From positions 196,186,208 to 196,250,207 of the forward strand of contig OV884058.1 in NCBI GenBank assembly GCA_930367215.1: a stretch of DNA of 64,000 nt. Reading direction: 5' to 3'. A program made the position numbers and the translations under genes. This document shows, piece after piece, positions 33,166 to 44,473 of the stretch (within the stretch, counting starts at the first letter, position 1; every line of letters begins with the position of its first letter). This DNA comes from Pollenia angustigena (Eukaryota > Arthropoda > Insecta > Diptera > Polleniidae). The notes beneath the pieces are model-generated. The model had not been told where the DNA came from, made no database searches, and saw only the letters and a program-made list of their open reading frames with translations.

Positions 33166-33546
33166 TTATGAATGGAACAAAATATTGGCCAAATAGCCGC
33201 CACGACCTCGGCGGCATACTTCCATCAGATGTTTAATATTTTCGATGACGTTGAGGCATAATTGATGTTCTATGCCGTCAATGTGCCGAGCTATCTCATC
33301 CTTTAGCTCTTAAATTGTTGCTGGCTTATCGACGTACACCTTTTCTTTCAAATAACCCCAAAGAAGGAAGTCTAACGTTGTCAAATCACATGATCTTGGC
33401 GGCCAATTGATATCGCCACCACGTGAGATAACGCGGCCATTGAATTTGTCGAGCAAACGAGCCATTGTTTCGTTAGCTGTGTGACATGTGGCATCGTCCA
33501 GTTGAAACCACATATCGTCCACATCCTCATCTTGTAATAAGACCAT
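33166..33546 (-). pseudogene. mariner/Tc1-like DDE transposase, C-terminal fragment
   Basis: The minus strand encodes WFQLDDATCHTANETMARLL..VISRGGDINWPPRSCDLTTLDFLLWGYLKEKVYVDKPATI, then a TAA codon, then ELKDEIARHIDGIEHQLCL..MEVCRRGRGGYLANILFHS and the natural stop. These are the second and third catalytic aspartate regions and the tail of an insect DDE transposase of the Tc1/mariner (IS630) superfamily. The N-terminal DNA-binding half and first aspartate are missing, and one internal stop interrupts the tail. A GGGTGGTTAAATTTTAAGGG at about 33061 may be one old terminus. Confidence 0.85.
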
Positions 33547-33595
33547 ACAAATTTCATTATCATCTCACAATAGCTGTAAATTTGGTTAACAGTAC

Positions 33596-33737
33596 GTTGT
33601 ATTGATGTTGATAGTACCCCCTGCAACGTAGGCACTGAGTCGTGGTGATTGTCTTTTTCTGCCTGGGTTGTATTGATGTTGATAGTACCCCCTGCAACGT
33701 CGGCACAGCGTCGTAGTGATTGTCTTTTTCTGCCTGG
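33596..33737. repeat. 71-bp tandem duplication next to the dead transposase
   Basis: GTTGTATTGATGTTGATAG..GATTGTCTTTTTCTGCCTGG occurs at 33596 and again at 33667 with four to five differences. Confidence 0.9.
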
Positions 33738-34059
33738 TTTCCATGGTTAACATTTATTAGAAACCTTGCATCATCTCCTCAAATGTCATAGTCACATAAG
33801 GTACCGTTGCGATTTTAAAGCACAAACCATTTAGCTTAAGCGACAACCGCCATACAAAATATTTATAAAAAAAAAAAAAACCTTCTATTAAATAATGCAA
33901 TGCTCGATTGGATAAATGTCGCGTGAAAGATCTACCAGAACTAAGCACTCGCTTATTTTAAAAACAAATGAAAAGAATATAAATTCTGTAGAATAAAGTT
34001 TCTATATAATGATGTATATTTATGGTCCCATGCAGATTCATTATAGGGAAGTTTGACTG

Positions 34060-35288
34060 TATATCCTAAATATTATGCATATCAACATGTAGCTAGCAAC
34101 ATTGTTTAATTAATATTTAAAACAAAAACTTGTAGCTAAACAGAAATGCCTAAAAATTACAAAATAAAGAAAAAACATTATGGTGCATTTTCTAGAAGCT
34201 TAAGCAAAACAAAACTAAGAAAAATAGTAGACAGCCATATTAAAAACAAAAAATGTATCTCTGAGATACATTTTAACGAAACATAAACTTTGAAATACAC
34301 GCATGCAACAGATACAAAATAAAATATACACAACTTAAAATTTCAAAAGATTTTTTATTTTTTTTTTTAAATCACCACTACTTGACGACGCACTTAACGT
34401 CTCACACGCCAAACACAAGCCAATTCAGTCTCTGATCGAACACTTAACGAAACGGTTCGTAGATCTTGACACGGCTGCGGCAAAGTGTAAAAGTCACACG
34501 AATAATACAGAAAAAAATACTAAAAAAAAGAAACAATAATTAAAATAAAATTGTGTATTTAGCAACACAAGTGTTTGTAGGCTGTGTGCGTATGAATGAA
34601 TTAAATACATCAAAATTTAAATTCGTTAGATACAGAAGAGCTGAAAAACGAGAGTTCAACAGATGGAGAATACATCAAAACAAAGATCTAAATTCATTCT
34701 TTAGTGTTTTCTGTTCAAGTCAAACAAAAGAAATCTTTATAAAAAAAAAATCGAAAAAGGAATAAATAAATGTAAAATAATATACATAAAAAAAACAAAA
34801 GAAAATAATTGATTATTAAAAAAAAAACAGTTCTAAAGTTGAGTTTTGAGATTGAAAGTTTGAGAGAGTGTAATTTTTTTAAAGTAATCTGATTTAATTT
34901 GTATTACAAAAAATTTTGAAGAAAAAAATCTCAAAATTAACAAAAGTAATTAAAAATCTAAACAAAATTTATTTCAAATGTGCAAAATTTTTTCTAAATA
35001 CATAAGTGTTGTTTTAATGAAGCCATAAAAAAGAAAATAATAATAAAATTTTTGTTTAAAATACAAAATTTATTTAGGTAAATTATTGCTGAAAGAATTA
35101 TATGGAAACACGAAAATTCATTAAATTTAAATGTTCTTGGGAGCTTTATGCTCCAAATATCTGAAATTTTGTATTGTGAAAAAAATACAAAAAAAAAAAA
35201 TCTAATAGTTTTTCTTAAAACATCTAAAAAACTAAAAAAAAATAAGAATTTTCTTAAGAATGCCAAGTTTGTGTTACATTTCGAATTA
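34060..35288. other. Host-like stretch around a candidate promoter
   Basis: Mostly AT-rich with a locally GC-balanced island at 34380-34490. A 57-codon ORF begins at ATG 34592 (MNELNTSKFKF..); it is basic and of doubtful coding value, and no donor follows it clearly. No transposon ends noticed. Confidence 0.4.
34425..34458 (+). promoter_or_regulatory. Candidate Inr + DPE core promoter
   Basis: The initiator TCAGTC (34425-34430, A+1 at 34427) is followed at exactly +28 to +32 by GGTTC (34454-34458), a full match to the DPE consensus RGWYV. AACGAAACG just before it resembles part of the MTE. The surrounding 100 bp is unusually GC-balanced for this window and free of recognised repeats. It may be an internal transcription start of the long gene. 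No TATA box is visible, as expected for a DPE promoter. Confidence 0.5.
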
Positions 35289-35489
35289 TTTATAACCAGG
35301 GAAACCAGAAATATGCTCTAAAAAACACGTTTTATGCGCATTAAATATTCAGTAAAAACTGGAAAATATGCCCTGAAAAATGTTAAAAATATGCCCTAAA
35401 AATTAAAATTGCTTATTTGAAGACACAATATTCAACAATTTAATAACAAAATCTAAAAAAAAAAAACCTGAAAAAGGTTAAAATTCATA

Positions 35490-35950
35490 TAAGAGATGTT
35501 TGCTCCGAATATTACCTAGATATGTATTAACATCCATATGGGTTTTTGTCTTAAAGGGATTTTAGGTACGGTCACTAAATTGTTAACAAATGTTAACATT
35601 TAAAAGAAATTTAAAGCTAGTTAAGGACGGGAGCTTTGAGCAAATGTGAACCGATTCGAATATAATTTAATTTGAAGTAAAATATTTTTGGCACGAATTT
35701 AATTTAAATACCATCCTAATTAGATAGCTTGCGGACACAAATAGTCTAATTTGGATATGAAATTATAGACCGATTCTCACCATTTGCATAGACTTCGTCC
35801 ATATTTGATCAAATTATCTAAAAAATTGGAACTTGTACTCTGCCCACAAGGCTAACATGGACAGACAACCAGCCAGGCGGATGGATGGACATCGTTAGAT
35901 CACTTTAAAAAGTGATTCTGGGTCAATCGGAATACTAAAGGATTGGTCTA
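35490..35950 (+). mobile_element. DINE-like fragment cut by the duplication breakpoint
   Basis: Contains GACAGACAACCAGCCAGGCGG..GGACATCGTTAGATC and AGTGATTCTGGGTCAATCGG, the 3' region of DINE-like elements (compare the minus-strand element 39570-40268). Ends at or just after the duplication boundary. Confidence 0.5.
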
Positions 35951-36414
35951 GATACAAATCGCATAATATTTATTCTTAAAGACAACCTGCTTTGTCTTAC
36001 AATTTAAGAGTAAAAATTAAATGTAGATGTCGAAATTAAAGTAACAGATTTTGAATATGGGCATTTCCTCAGAATGGTCTACCAGGATGAAAAAATAAAA
36101 TGTTGATTATCATCGTCTTTTATTGTTTATTATTAGAAAAAAGTCTATGTTCTTATAAAAGAATGACTTCCTAGCGAATCTGAGCTGTTTTACTTAAGGA
36201 AATTGGGCTGGAAACTGGAAAATTTTATAATATCCTGTATTTTCTACTTCTAAAGACATTTTTATATACTTATTTTACATGCAAAAAATATGTTATGTTT
36301 ACACTCTTTCTTCATAATCTCTCCATTACAATCAATTGTAAAAGGAGTATAAAGTTTTTTTGTCAAGGAAATTTGAAGACATTTATGGTAAAATGCATGG
36401 TGATAATAATAAAA

Positions 36415-37852
36415 ACAAGTTAGAGTGCTATATTCGGCTGTGCCGAATCTTTGATACCCTCCACCGACACTTCGAATGTTTTAGGAGCTATATCTGTATG
36501 ATGTCTATTTATTATTATAATCTTTGTAAAAACAGACATCTGCATTAAAATTTGTTGCGGTTTAGACATATATAAAATTATTGATCGACAATCAGAATCA
36601 ATTTTAAAAAGTTTGAGTAGAATATCAGTTTAAGATGAACTTAAATGATTTTCAAGAGAACAAATTATATAAAAGCCATGGTAAGCTATGAACCAATCAT
36701 CCCAAATTCTGCAGAATGATTTCTGGTATTAAAAAACATAAATTTCAATACAGCGGTGCAATTAGTTTAAGCGTTGGCAGTAAATTTCAAAAGGCTGCTA
36801 AAATGGAATATAAGGAAAATTATGGACCGTATATCACAAAATTGCATAACATTTTTTCTGGCCATATGAAGCTAAACTGGAAGAAAGTTTACAGCGTATT
36901 TAATTATTTTACCAGAGTGGGCTTTATATGAGGCCTATGGTAAGCTATGCACCGATCTTCTCCAAATTTCACAGTGTCATTTCTAGTTCTATAAAACTGT
37001 GATGTATCAAATTTTGTTATGATAGCGTTATTTTTTACGTTTTTAGGCGTACTAAGCTGTTTTCCGGGAGTAAGGTTTATATGGGGCCTATGGTAAATGA
37101 TGGACCGTTCTTCACAAAATTTTAATGTCTTATTTCTCGTTTAATAAAACTGTGATGTACCAAATTTTGTTATGATAGCATTCTTTTTTACGTTTTTAGG
37201 CGTACTAAGCTGTTTTCCGGGAGTAAGGTTTATATGGGGCCTATGGTAAATTATGGACCGATCTTCACGAAACTTAACAGTTTCATTTCTAGTCCTATTT
37301 AACTGTGACGTGCCAAAATTTGTTATGATAGCATTGTTAGTTAGGGTTTTAGGCTTACTATACTGTTTTCCGGGAGTAGGGCTTATATGGGGCCTAGGGT
37401 AAATCATGGACAGATCTTCAAGATATTTTACAGCGTGATTTCCAGTTAAATAAAACGAACTGTTGCGAAATCTTATATCATTCTGTGCATTTTTCCACCA
37501 TTTATGTTAGTTTTTGTAACAAAATTATCAATTTTTTTTAGGTGGTGGTTCCACATTTTGATTCATTGCTCAGATCCTATTGAACCGATTTTGCTGGATT
37601 TCAATCCCAAACTGCTTAGGATAACTACAAGCAATTTGACACCAAGTTTGTTTATTTCTTTTGAGTTTTTCGAAAGTGAGCGTGTTTTCAACAGACGGAC
37701 AGACAGACGGACATGGCTAAATCGACTTAAAATTACTCAAGGACCCAGAATATATATACTTTATAGGGTCTGAGATGAATAATAAAAAAGTTTCACACGG
37801 AATGACAAACTTAATATACCCTCTTCACAACTAATTGTGGTGGAGGGTATAC
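36415..37852 (+). mobile_element. DINE-1/Helentron-like element (copy in duplication unit 1)
   Basis: 5' ACAAGTTAGAGTGCTATATTCGGCTGTGCCGAA (stem-loop) and GATACCCTCCACCG; 3' GACAGACGGACATGGC..ATATATACTTTATAGGGTC..ACCCTCTTCACAACTAATTGTGGTGGAGGGTAT (hairpin). GATACCCTCCACC/GGTGGAGGGTAT are subterminal inverted repeats. Between lie central tandem units of about 150 bp (..CTGTTTTCCGGGAGTAAGG..). Minus-strand ORFs here only reflect the repeats. An identical copy is at 41319-42756 and a diverged one at 51297-52902. Confidence 0.78.
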
Positions 37853-37871
37853 AAAAACATATGGAAAAATC

Positions 37872-38185
37872 TTACGTTCGCGATCCGTACGTTCGCGACC
37901 GGTACATAAGCCAATTAAATAAAAACCAAGAGAGATATTTTATTTTGTAAATACTGGATGGAGACCTACAGATTTTTACATTTCACTACTGTCAGCCGAA
38001 GTTGACTTCTATTTTGCGTACGTTCGTGACCACTCGTTTATAACTCTTATTATGAAAACTTAAAATCGATGAAATCCATCTTTTGTACTAAACATAGAGC
38101 TACCCAAATGCTATCGCATGATAGGAAAAGTTTTGTTTTCTATATTATGTGTACATCCAAAGCGTACGAACGTACGTTCGTGACC
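37872..38185. repeat. CGTACGTTCGYGACC motif cluster
   Basis: ACGTTCGCGATC, GTACGTTCGCGACC, GTACGTTCGTGACC and GTACGTTCGTGACC occur at about 37873, 37887, 38017 and 38171. The last is preceded to form the 16-bp palindrome ACGAACGTACGTTCGT (38166-38181). CpG-rich in very AT-rich DNA. Duplicated at +4,904. Confidence 0.8.
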
Positions 38186-38413
38186 CCAGGAAATGCCCAT
38201 ATGTATCAAAATATGCATTAAAAAGGCAAAATATGCGCTATAAACCTAAAAAATGCTGCAAAAAGGCTCCTTTAACTAAAATATGCTGCAAATGATAAAA
38301 TATGCAAAAATATTCACTAACAAATCGATGCCAAAATTCATAAAAAGCTCTAAAACGCTCTAAATATATTGTTTCTGCCTTCATTGCATATTTCTGGTTT
38401 CCCTTTTTATAAC

Positions 38414-39134
38414 AGAAAAACCAAAAAAATATTTTTGGGAATTATCGAAAATTTGTTTTTTTGCAAATAGACTTCACTGATATTTCTTTTATTTATAAAT
38501 TTTATAAACAAAGAGTTTTTAGAACATTATAGACACGTGCTCTATATTAATTCGGTATTAAAATAATGAGAATCAAAAAAAAAAAAACTTAAACAAATTC
38601 GATTTTTTACGTATCGGCTATTTTAAAATCTGTAATTTATTTGAATAACAGCAAATAATGGCAACTTTATACGTCGCAAACATGAAATAACAAAAACCTA
38701 TTGCGACGAAATGAGTTGTAAAACTTGGCTTTTGGACAAATTAGTTTTCTTTAAATTCATACAAACAGTCATAAGCTGTTATTTCTGCACAAGTTTCAAA
38801 TTTTGATTTTTTCAATTCCCTTAAAAAATATATTTGGATTATTTCATATGAAAAACTATTTAAAAATATGAAATAGTGCCGCAAATAATGAAACAACTCC
38901 TCAAAAATCGTTTAAATTATTATAAGTTTTTCCCGCTAATAATTTGGTTTGCTAATAAACGTTTTAAAAAAAGTAAACTAGAGCAAATATATCTGGGAGG
39001 AAGAGAAAGATAATAAGAAAATGTAAACAAAGTAAGCCAAGTGGCAGAGTTGCATTTGCAAGGTATGTGTAAGAGGAAATAGGAGTTAATGGGATTTTAG
39101 CTTCATTTACCCACACAAAAATAGTGGAAAGGAT
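38414..39134. other. AT-rich DNA between elements
   Basis: No exon or element boundary identified. Repeated at 43318-44038. Confidence 0.4.
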
Positions 39135-39533
39135 CCCAGCGGGAAAAAGAAGGAGAACGCCTCTGTACTCCTCCTTTGGGTGTACAAGGCCTGCTCACTC
39201 CATTCCATACTCATATCTTTTTTACACACGTTGACATTGCGGAGTAGGCTTCTTAAGCAGGTACATAAGAATGGTAACGGAATCAAAAAAATAATTATAT
39301 TGTTTTGCTTGTGCAAAAAAAAAAAACAATACCAAAAATGTAACTCCTTCTCTTCTCCCTTCTCATAGAAGCGAGTGTGGAAGGTATATCTTATCTTTTG
39401 TATCAGAAAGTCGAGGACTTCTATGAGGTAATTTTTAGCAGTTAGATAAGAATAGTAATCGAATCAAAAAATTTTTTAAGCAGGCCTTTAAAAAGGCCTG
39501 AAGTAAGGAGGTCTTCTGAGTTTTCCCGCTGGG
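39135..39533. mobile_element. 399-bp TIR element, ends CCCAGCGGGAAAA
   Basis: CCCAGCGGGAAAA and TTTTCCCGCTGGG are the inverted ends. The flanking DNA (..ATAGTGGAAAGG / GGTATTATGC..) matches an uninterrupted form at 39635-39652 and 57491-57509, so this is an insertion into a DINE-like 3' end. Another, heavily interrupted copy in reverse spans 47526-51028. Confidence 0.75.
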
Positions 39534-39569
39534 GTATTATGCGGTTGTGCTGATGTGTGTTACATATCA

Positions 39570-40268
39570 AAAAATATTGATACTATATCCACCCTTTAGT
39601 ATTCGATCGACTCAGAATCACACCACAATAGTGGAGAGGGTATTATGCATTTTTGCTGATGTGTGCAACCCTTAAGGGCTCAGTCAGCCGGGTGTAACAG
39701 TAACGTTGCAAATCAGCTGTTTTTTTTTTTTTGTTGTATGTAAAGTAATTAGAACGAGCAGTAAGATGTTACATCTCAATCTATAAGAAATAGATTGGTC
39801 TTACACTTTTAAGGTTACTGTTACTCCCGGTTAACTGGGCCTTAAATATTGGTCCTAGACCCTAGACTAGAAGATAATTATATGAAATCTGATACATAGT
39901 CTATATCGCGCAAGGACCAAGCCTATTGAAAATGAAGAGAATCGGTCCATAATTTGTTATAGCCGCCAAGCTGCTTTCCGGAATAGGGTCTTTGTGCCCA
40001 CTATCAAACCAATTTTAATCAAATTTATAACATAGACAGATCCATATTTATATGGACAAACAAGCTATGCATTTTAAAAAAAAGGACCAAAAGGGGAGTT
40101 AGGGGGCAATTTAGCCTCTCCGAAACTATCTAACAGACTTTAATGAAATTTAAAACATAGATGGATCCCTATTGATATGGCCATATACTCTCCAACAATG
40201 TTTTCAAAATACTGTGGTTTAGGGTTTTATATAGTAGAGCATGACCGACTATACTTTCGTACTTGTTT
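39570..40268 (-). mobile_element. DINE-like element on the minus strand, split by a MITE
   Basis: Its 5' end is at the right (AACAAGTACGAAAGTATAGTCGGTCATGC, read on the minus strand) and its 3' end is at the left (TATTATGC..GTGGTGTGATTCTGAGTCGATCG). A relative is at 57473-58322. The MITE 39675-39841 interrupts it. Confidence 0.65.
39675..39841. mobile_element. 167-bp MITE, TIR AGGGCTCAGTCAGCC, TSD TTA
   Basis: Inverted ends of about 34 bp (AGGGCTCAGTCAGCCGGG.. / ..CCCGGTTAACTGGGCC). TTA at 39672-39674 and 39842-39844. The paralogous element at 57540 reads ACACCTTAAAATATTAG without it, an empty site. Its ends resemble those of the MITE at 47560-48349 (both contain AGCCG about 10 bp in). Confidence 0.85.
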
Positions 40269-40320
40269 AACGGCCAACTTCACCAAGTTAAAGTAACTGA
40301 ACTTGTTAAATTGACCGTTA
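40268..40320. repeat. 53-bp imperfect palindrome
   Basis: TAACGGCCAACTTCACCAAGTT faces AACTTGTTAAATTGACCGTTA. Sits at the 5' terminus of the minus-strand DINE-like element. Also at 45172-45224. Confidence 0.6.
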
Positions 40321-41318
40321 GAGATATTTTTTTTTTGTAATTTATTCTTTTTAAAGCTTACAATTGTCATAAATCGAAATTAAATTCAAAACTGTTCTTT
40401 AATTCGAAATAAAAATACAAAAGTTGTTATTGAAATTACCATTAACCGAAATCTTAATCTAAATTTGTTTTATACACAAATTTCAAACATAAATTCAATT
40501 CTTCCTTCTTAAAGATTAAATGAATTTTTAAAATTCAACTTTAAAAAAAAATTTTTTACAAAAATTAATGCAAAACGGAAGTTGCACTTTTAGTTTATTG
40601 TTTTATTTATGGTTTTCGTCTTTTTATAGAAAAACTGTAGGTGTATAGTAAACAAAAACTACAACAAATATTAAAACAAATCAAACATTTTAACATTAAA
40701 GTAACAAATTCGACAAGAAGGTTACCAGTGTGGGTTTATTTGAGGTTTTTTTTTATACAATTTAACAAATTTAAGTCAATAGAAAAACAAAACAAAATTG
40801 AAAATAAACAAGAAAACCTTAGAAATCAAAACAAAATAATAAAGGATTGGTCTAGATACAAATCGCATAATATTTATTCTTAAAGACAACCTGCTTTGTC
40901 TTACAATTTAAGAGTAAAAATTAAATGTAGATGTCGAAATTAAAGTAACAGATTTTGAATATGGGCATTTCCTCAGAATGGTCTACCAGGATGAAAAAAT
41001 AAAATGTTGATTATCATCGTCTTTTATTGTTTATTATTAGAAAAAAGTCTATGTTCTTATAAAAGAATGACTTCCTAGCGAATCTGAGCTGTTTTACTTA
41101 AGGAAATTGGGCTGGAAACTGGAAAATTTTATAATATCCTGTATTTTCTACTTCTAAAGACATTTTTATATACTTATTTTACATGCAAAAAATATGTTAT
41201 GTTTACACTCTTTCTTCATAATCTCTCCATTACAATCAATTGTAAAAGGAGTATAAAGTTTTTTTGTCAAGGAAATTTGAAGACATTTATGGTAAAATGC
41301 ATGGTGATAATAATAAAA

Positions 41319-42756
41319 ACAAGTTAGAGTGCTATATTCGGCTGTGCCGAATCTTTGATACCCTCCACCGACACTTCGAATGTTTTAGGAGCTATATCTG
41401 TATGATGTCTATTTATTATTATAATCTTTGTAAAAACAGACATCTGCATTAAAATTTGTTGCGGTTTAGACATATATAAAATTATTGATCGACAATCAGA
41501 ATCAATTTTAAAAAGTTTGAGTAGAATATCAGTTTAAGATGAACTTAAATGATTTTCAAGAGAACAAATTATATAAAAGCCATGGTAAGCTATGAACCAA
41601 TCATCCCAAATTCTGCAGAATGATTTCTGGTATTAAAAAACATAAATTTCAATACAGCGGTGCAATTAGTTTAAGCGTTGGCAGTAAATTTCAAAAGGCT
41701 GCTAAAATGGAATATAAGGAAAATTATGGACCGTATATCACAAAATTGCATAACATTTTTTCTGGCCATATGAAGCTAAACTGGAAGAAAGTTTACAGCG
41801 TATTTAATTATTTTACCAGAGTGGGCTTTATATGAGGCCTATGGTAAGCTATGCACCGATCTTCTCCAAATTTCACAGTGTCATTTCTAGTTCTATAAAA
41901 CTGTGATGTATCAAATTTTGTTATGATAGCGTTATTTTTTACGTTTTTAGGCGTACTAAGCTGTTTTCCGGGAGTAAGGTTTATATGGGGCCTATGGTAA
42001 ATGATGGACCGTTCTTCACAAAATTTTAATGTCTTATTTCTCGTTTAATAAAACTGTGATGTACCAAATTTTGTTATGATAGCATTCTTTTTTACGTTTT
42101 TAGGCGTACTAAGCTGTTTTCCGGGAGTAAGGTTTATATGGGGCCTATGGTAAATTATGGACCGATCTTCACGAAACTTAACAGTTTCATTTCTAGTCCT
42201 ATTTAACTGTGACGTGCCAAAATTTGTTATGATAGCATTGTTAGTTAGGGTTTTAGGCTTACTATACTGTTTTCCGGGAGTAGGGCTTATATGGGGCCTA
42301 GGGTAAATCATGGACAGATCTTCAAGATATTTTACAGCGTGATTTCCAGTTAAATAAAACGAACTGTTGCGAAATCTTATATCATTCTGTGCATTTTTCC
42401 ACCATTTATGTTAGTTTTTGTAACAAAATTATCAATTTTTTTTAGGTGGTGGTTCCACATTTTGATTCATTGCTCAGATCCTATTGAACCGATTTTGCTG
42501 GATTTCAATCCCAAACTGCTTAGGATAACTACAAGCAATTTGACACCAAGTTTGTTTATTTCTTTTGAGTTTTTCGAAAGTGAGCGTGTTTTCAACAGAC
42601 GGACAGACAGACGGACATGGCTAAATCGACTTAAAATTACTCAAGGACCCAGAATATATATACTTTATAGGGTCTGAGATGAATAATAAAAAAGTTTCAC
42701 ACGGAATGACAAACTTAATATACCCTCTTCACAACTAATTGTGGTGGAGGGTATAC
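41319..42756 (+). mobile_element. DINE-1/Helentron-like element (duplication unit 2)
   Basis: Duplicate of 36415-37852; see that entry. Confidence 0.78.
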
Positions 42757-44038
42757 AAAAACATATGGAAAAATCTTACGTTCGCGATCCGTACGTTCGC
42801 GACCGGTACATAAGCCAATTAAATAAAAACCAAGAGAGATATTTTATTTTGTAAATACTGGATGGAGACCTACAGATTTTTACATTTCACTACTGTCAGC
42901 CGAAGTTGACTTCTATTTTGCGTACGTTCGTGACCACTCGTTTATAACTCTTATTATGAAAACTTAAAATCGATGAAATCCATCTTTTGTACTAAACATA
43001 GAGCTACCCAAATGCTATCGCATGATAGGAAAAGTTTTGTTTTCTATATTATGTGTACATCCAAAGCGTACGAACGTACGTTCGTGACCCCAGGAAATGC
43101 CCATATGTATCAAAATATGCATTAAAAAGGCAAAATATGCGCTATAAACCTAAAAAATGCTGCAAAAAGGCTCCTTTAACTAAAATATGCTGCAAATGAT
43201 AAAATATGCAAAAATATTCACTAACAAATCGATGCCAAAATTCATAAAAAGCTCTAAAACGCTCTAAATATATTGTTTCTGCCTTCATTGCATATTTCTG
43301 GTTTCCCTTTTTATAACAGAAAAACCAAAAAAATATTTTTGGGAATTATCGAAAATTTGTTTTTTTGCAAATAGACTTCACTGATATTTCTTTTATTTAT
43401 AAATTTTATAAACAAAGAGTTTTTAGAACATTATAGACACGTGCTCTATATTAATTCGGTATTAAAATAATGAGAATCAAAAAAAAAAAAACTTAAACAA
43501 ATTCGATTTTTTACGTATCGGCTATTTTAAAATCTGTAATTTATTTGAATAACAGCAAATAATGGCAACTTTATACGTCGCAAACATGAAATAACAAAAA
43601 CCTATTGCGACGAAATGAGTTGTAAAACTTGGCTTTTGGACAAATTAGTTTTCTTTAAATTCATACAAACAGTCATAAGCTGTTATTTCTGCACAAGTTT
43701 CAAATTTTGATTTTTTCAATTCCCTTAAAAAATATATTTGGATTATTTCATATGAAAAACTATTTAAAAATATGAAATAGTGCCGCAAATAATGAAACAA
43801 CTCCTCAAAAATCGTTTAAATTATTATAAGTTTTTCCCGCTAATAATTTGGTTTGCTAATAAACGTTTTAAAAAAAGTAAACTAGAGCAAATATATCTGG
43901 GAGGAAGAGAAAGATAATAAGAAAATGTAAACAAAGTAAGCCAAGTGGCAGAGTTGCATTTGCAAGGTATGTGTAAGAGGAAATAGGAGTTAATGGGATT
44001 TTAGCTTCATTTACCCACACAAAAATAGTGGAAAGGAT

Positions 44039-44437
44039 CCCAGCGGGAAAAAGAAGGAGAACGCCTCTGTACTCCTCCTTTGGGTGTACAAGGCCTGCTC
44101 ACTCCATTCCATACTCATATCTTTTTTACACACGTTGACATTGCGGAGTAGGCTTCTTAAGCAGGTACATAAGAATGGTAACGGAATCAAAAAAATAATT
44201 ATATTGTTTTGCTTGTGCAAAAAAAAAAAACAATACCAAAAATGTAACTCCTTCTCTTCTCCCTTCTCATAGAAGCGAGTGTGGAAGGTATATCTTATCT
44301 TTTGTATCAGAAAGTCGAGGACTTCTATGAGGTAATTTTTAGCAGTTAGATAAGAATAGTAATCGAATCAAAAAATTTTTTAAGCAGGCCTTTAAAAAGG
44401 CCTGAAGTAAGGAGGTCTTCTGAGTTTTCCCGCTGGG
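44039..44437. mobile_element. CCCAGCGGG TIR element (duplication unit 2)
   Basis: Duplicate of 39135-39533. Confidence 0.75.
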
Positions 44438-44473
44438 GTATTATGCGGTTGTGCTGATGTGTGTTACATATCA

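Larger units (their letters stand above)
32555..34059. mobile_element. pogo/Tigger-like element with TA flanks
   Basis: Left CAGTCGAACTTCTCAATAACGAA and inverted right CAGTCAAACTTCCCTATAATGAA agree at most positions, and TA flanks both ends (32553-32554, 34060-34061). These ends fit pogo-type Tc1/mariner elements. The interior holds a nested MITE (32650-32876), a dead mariner-like transposase (33166-33546) and a 71-bp tandem duplication. Confidence 0.72.
35297..38405. mobile_element. hAT-like element, 3.1 kb, exact 8-bp TSD, with nested DINE-like insertions
   Basis: Left CAGGGAAACCAGAAATATGC and inverted right AAGGGAAACCAGAAATATGC match at 19 of 20. TTTATAAC flanks both sides (35289-35296, 38406-38413). 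Both ends carry many AATATGC/ATGCNCT words, a typical hAT subterminal array. It contains a DINE-like piece (about 35490-35950), a complete DINE-like element (36415-37852) and a CGTACGTTCG-rich patch (37872-38185). The left boundary of the 4.9-kb tandem duplication (35936) falls inside it. Confidence 0.83.
35936..40839. repeat. 4,904-bp tandem duplication, copy 1
   Basis: Matches 40840-45743 with an offset of exactly 4,904 bp. Every part compared is identical, including an A13 and a T13 run. Left flank ..GGAATAC|TAAAGG, junction ..AAAATAA|TAAAGG, right end ..AAAATAA|CGCC. Contents: most of a hAT-like element, a DINE-like element, the CCCAGCGGG element, a minus-strand DINE-like element with a MITE, and AT-rich unique DNA (40321-40839). 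Confidence 0.97.

Noticed and set aside
34553..34765. 70-codon ORF after the Inr/DPE promoter
   Set aside because: It opens on GTG; the first ATG is at 34592, the product is low-complexity and lysine-rich, and no donor follows. Not called as coding.
35060..35085. TTTATTTAG|GTAAAT as an additional plus-strand ratchet point
   Set aside because: The upstream tract is A-rich and the donor is weak compared with 25954.
37141..37407. Minus-strand ORF with internal duplication (RPHI..TPGKQ)
   Set aside because: It reflects the central tandem units of the DINE-like element and breaks in the diverged copies.
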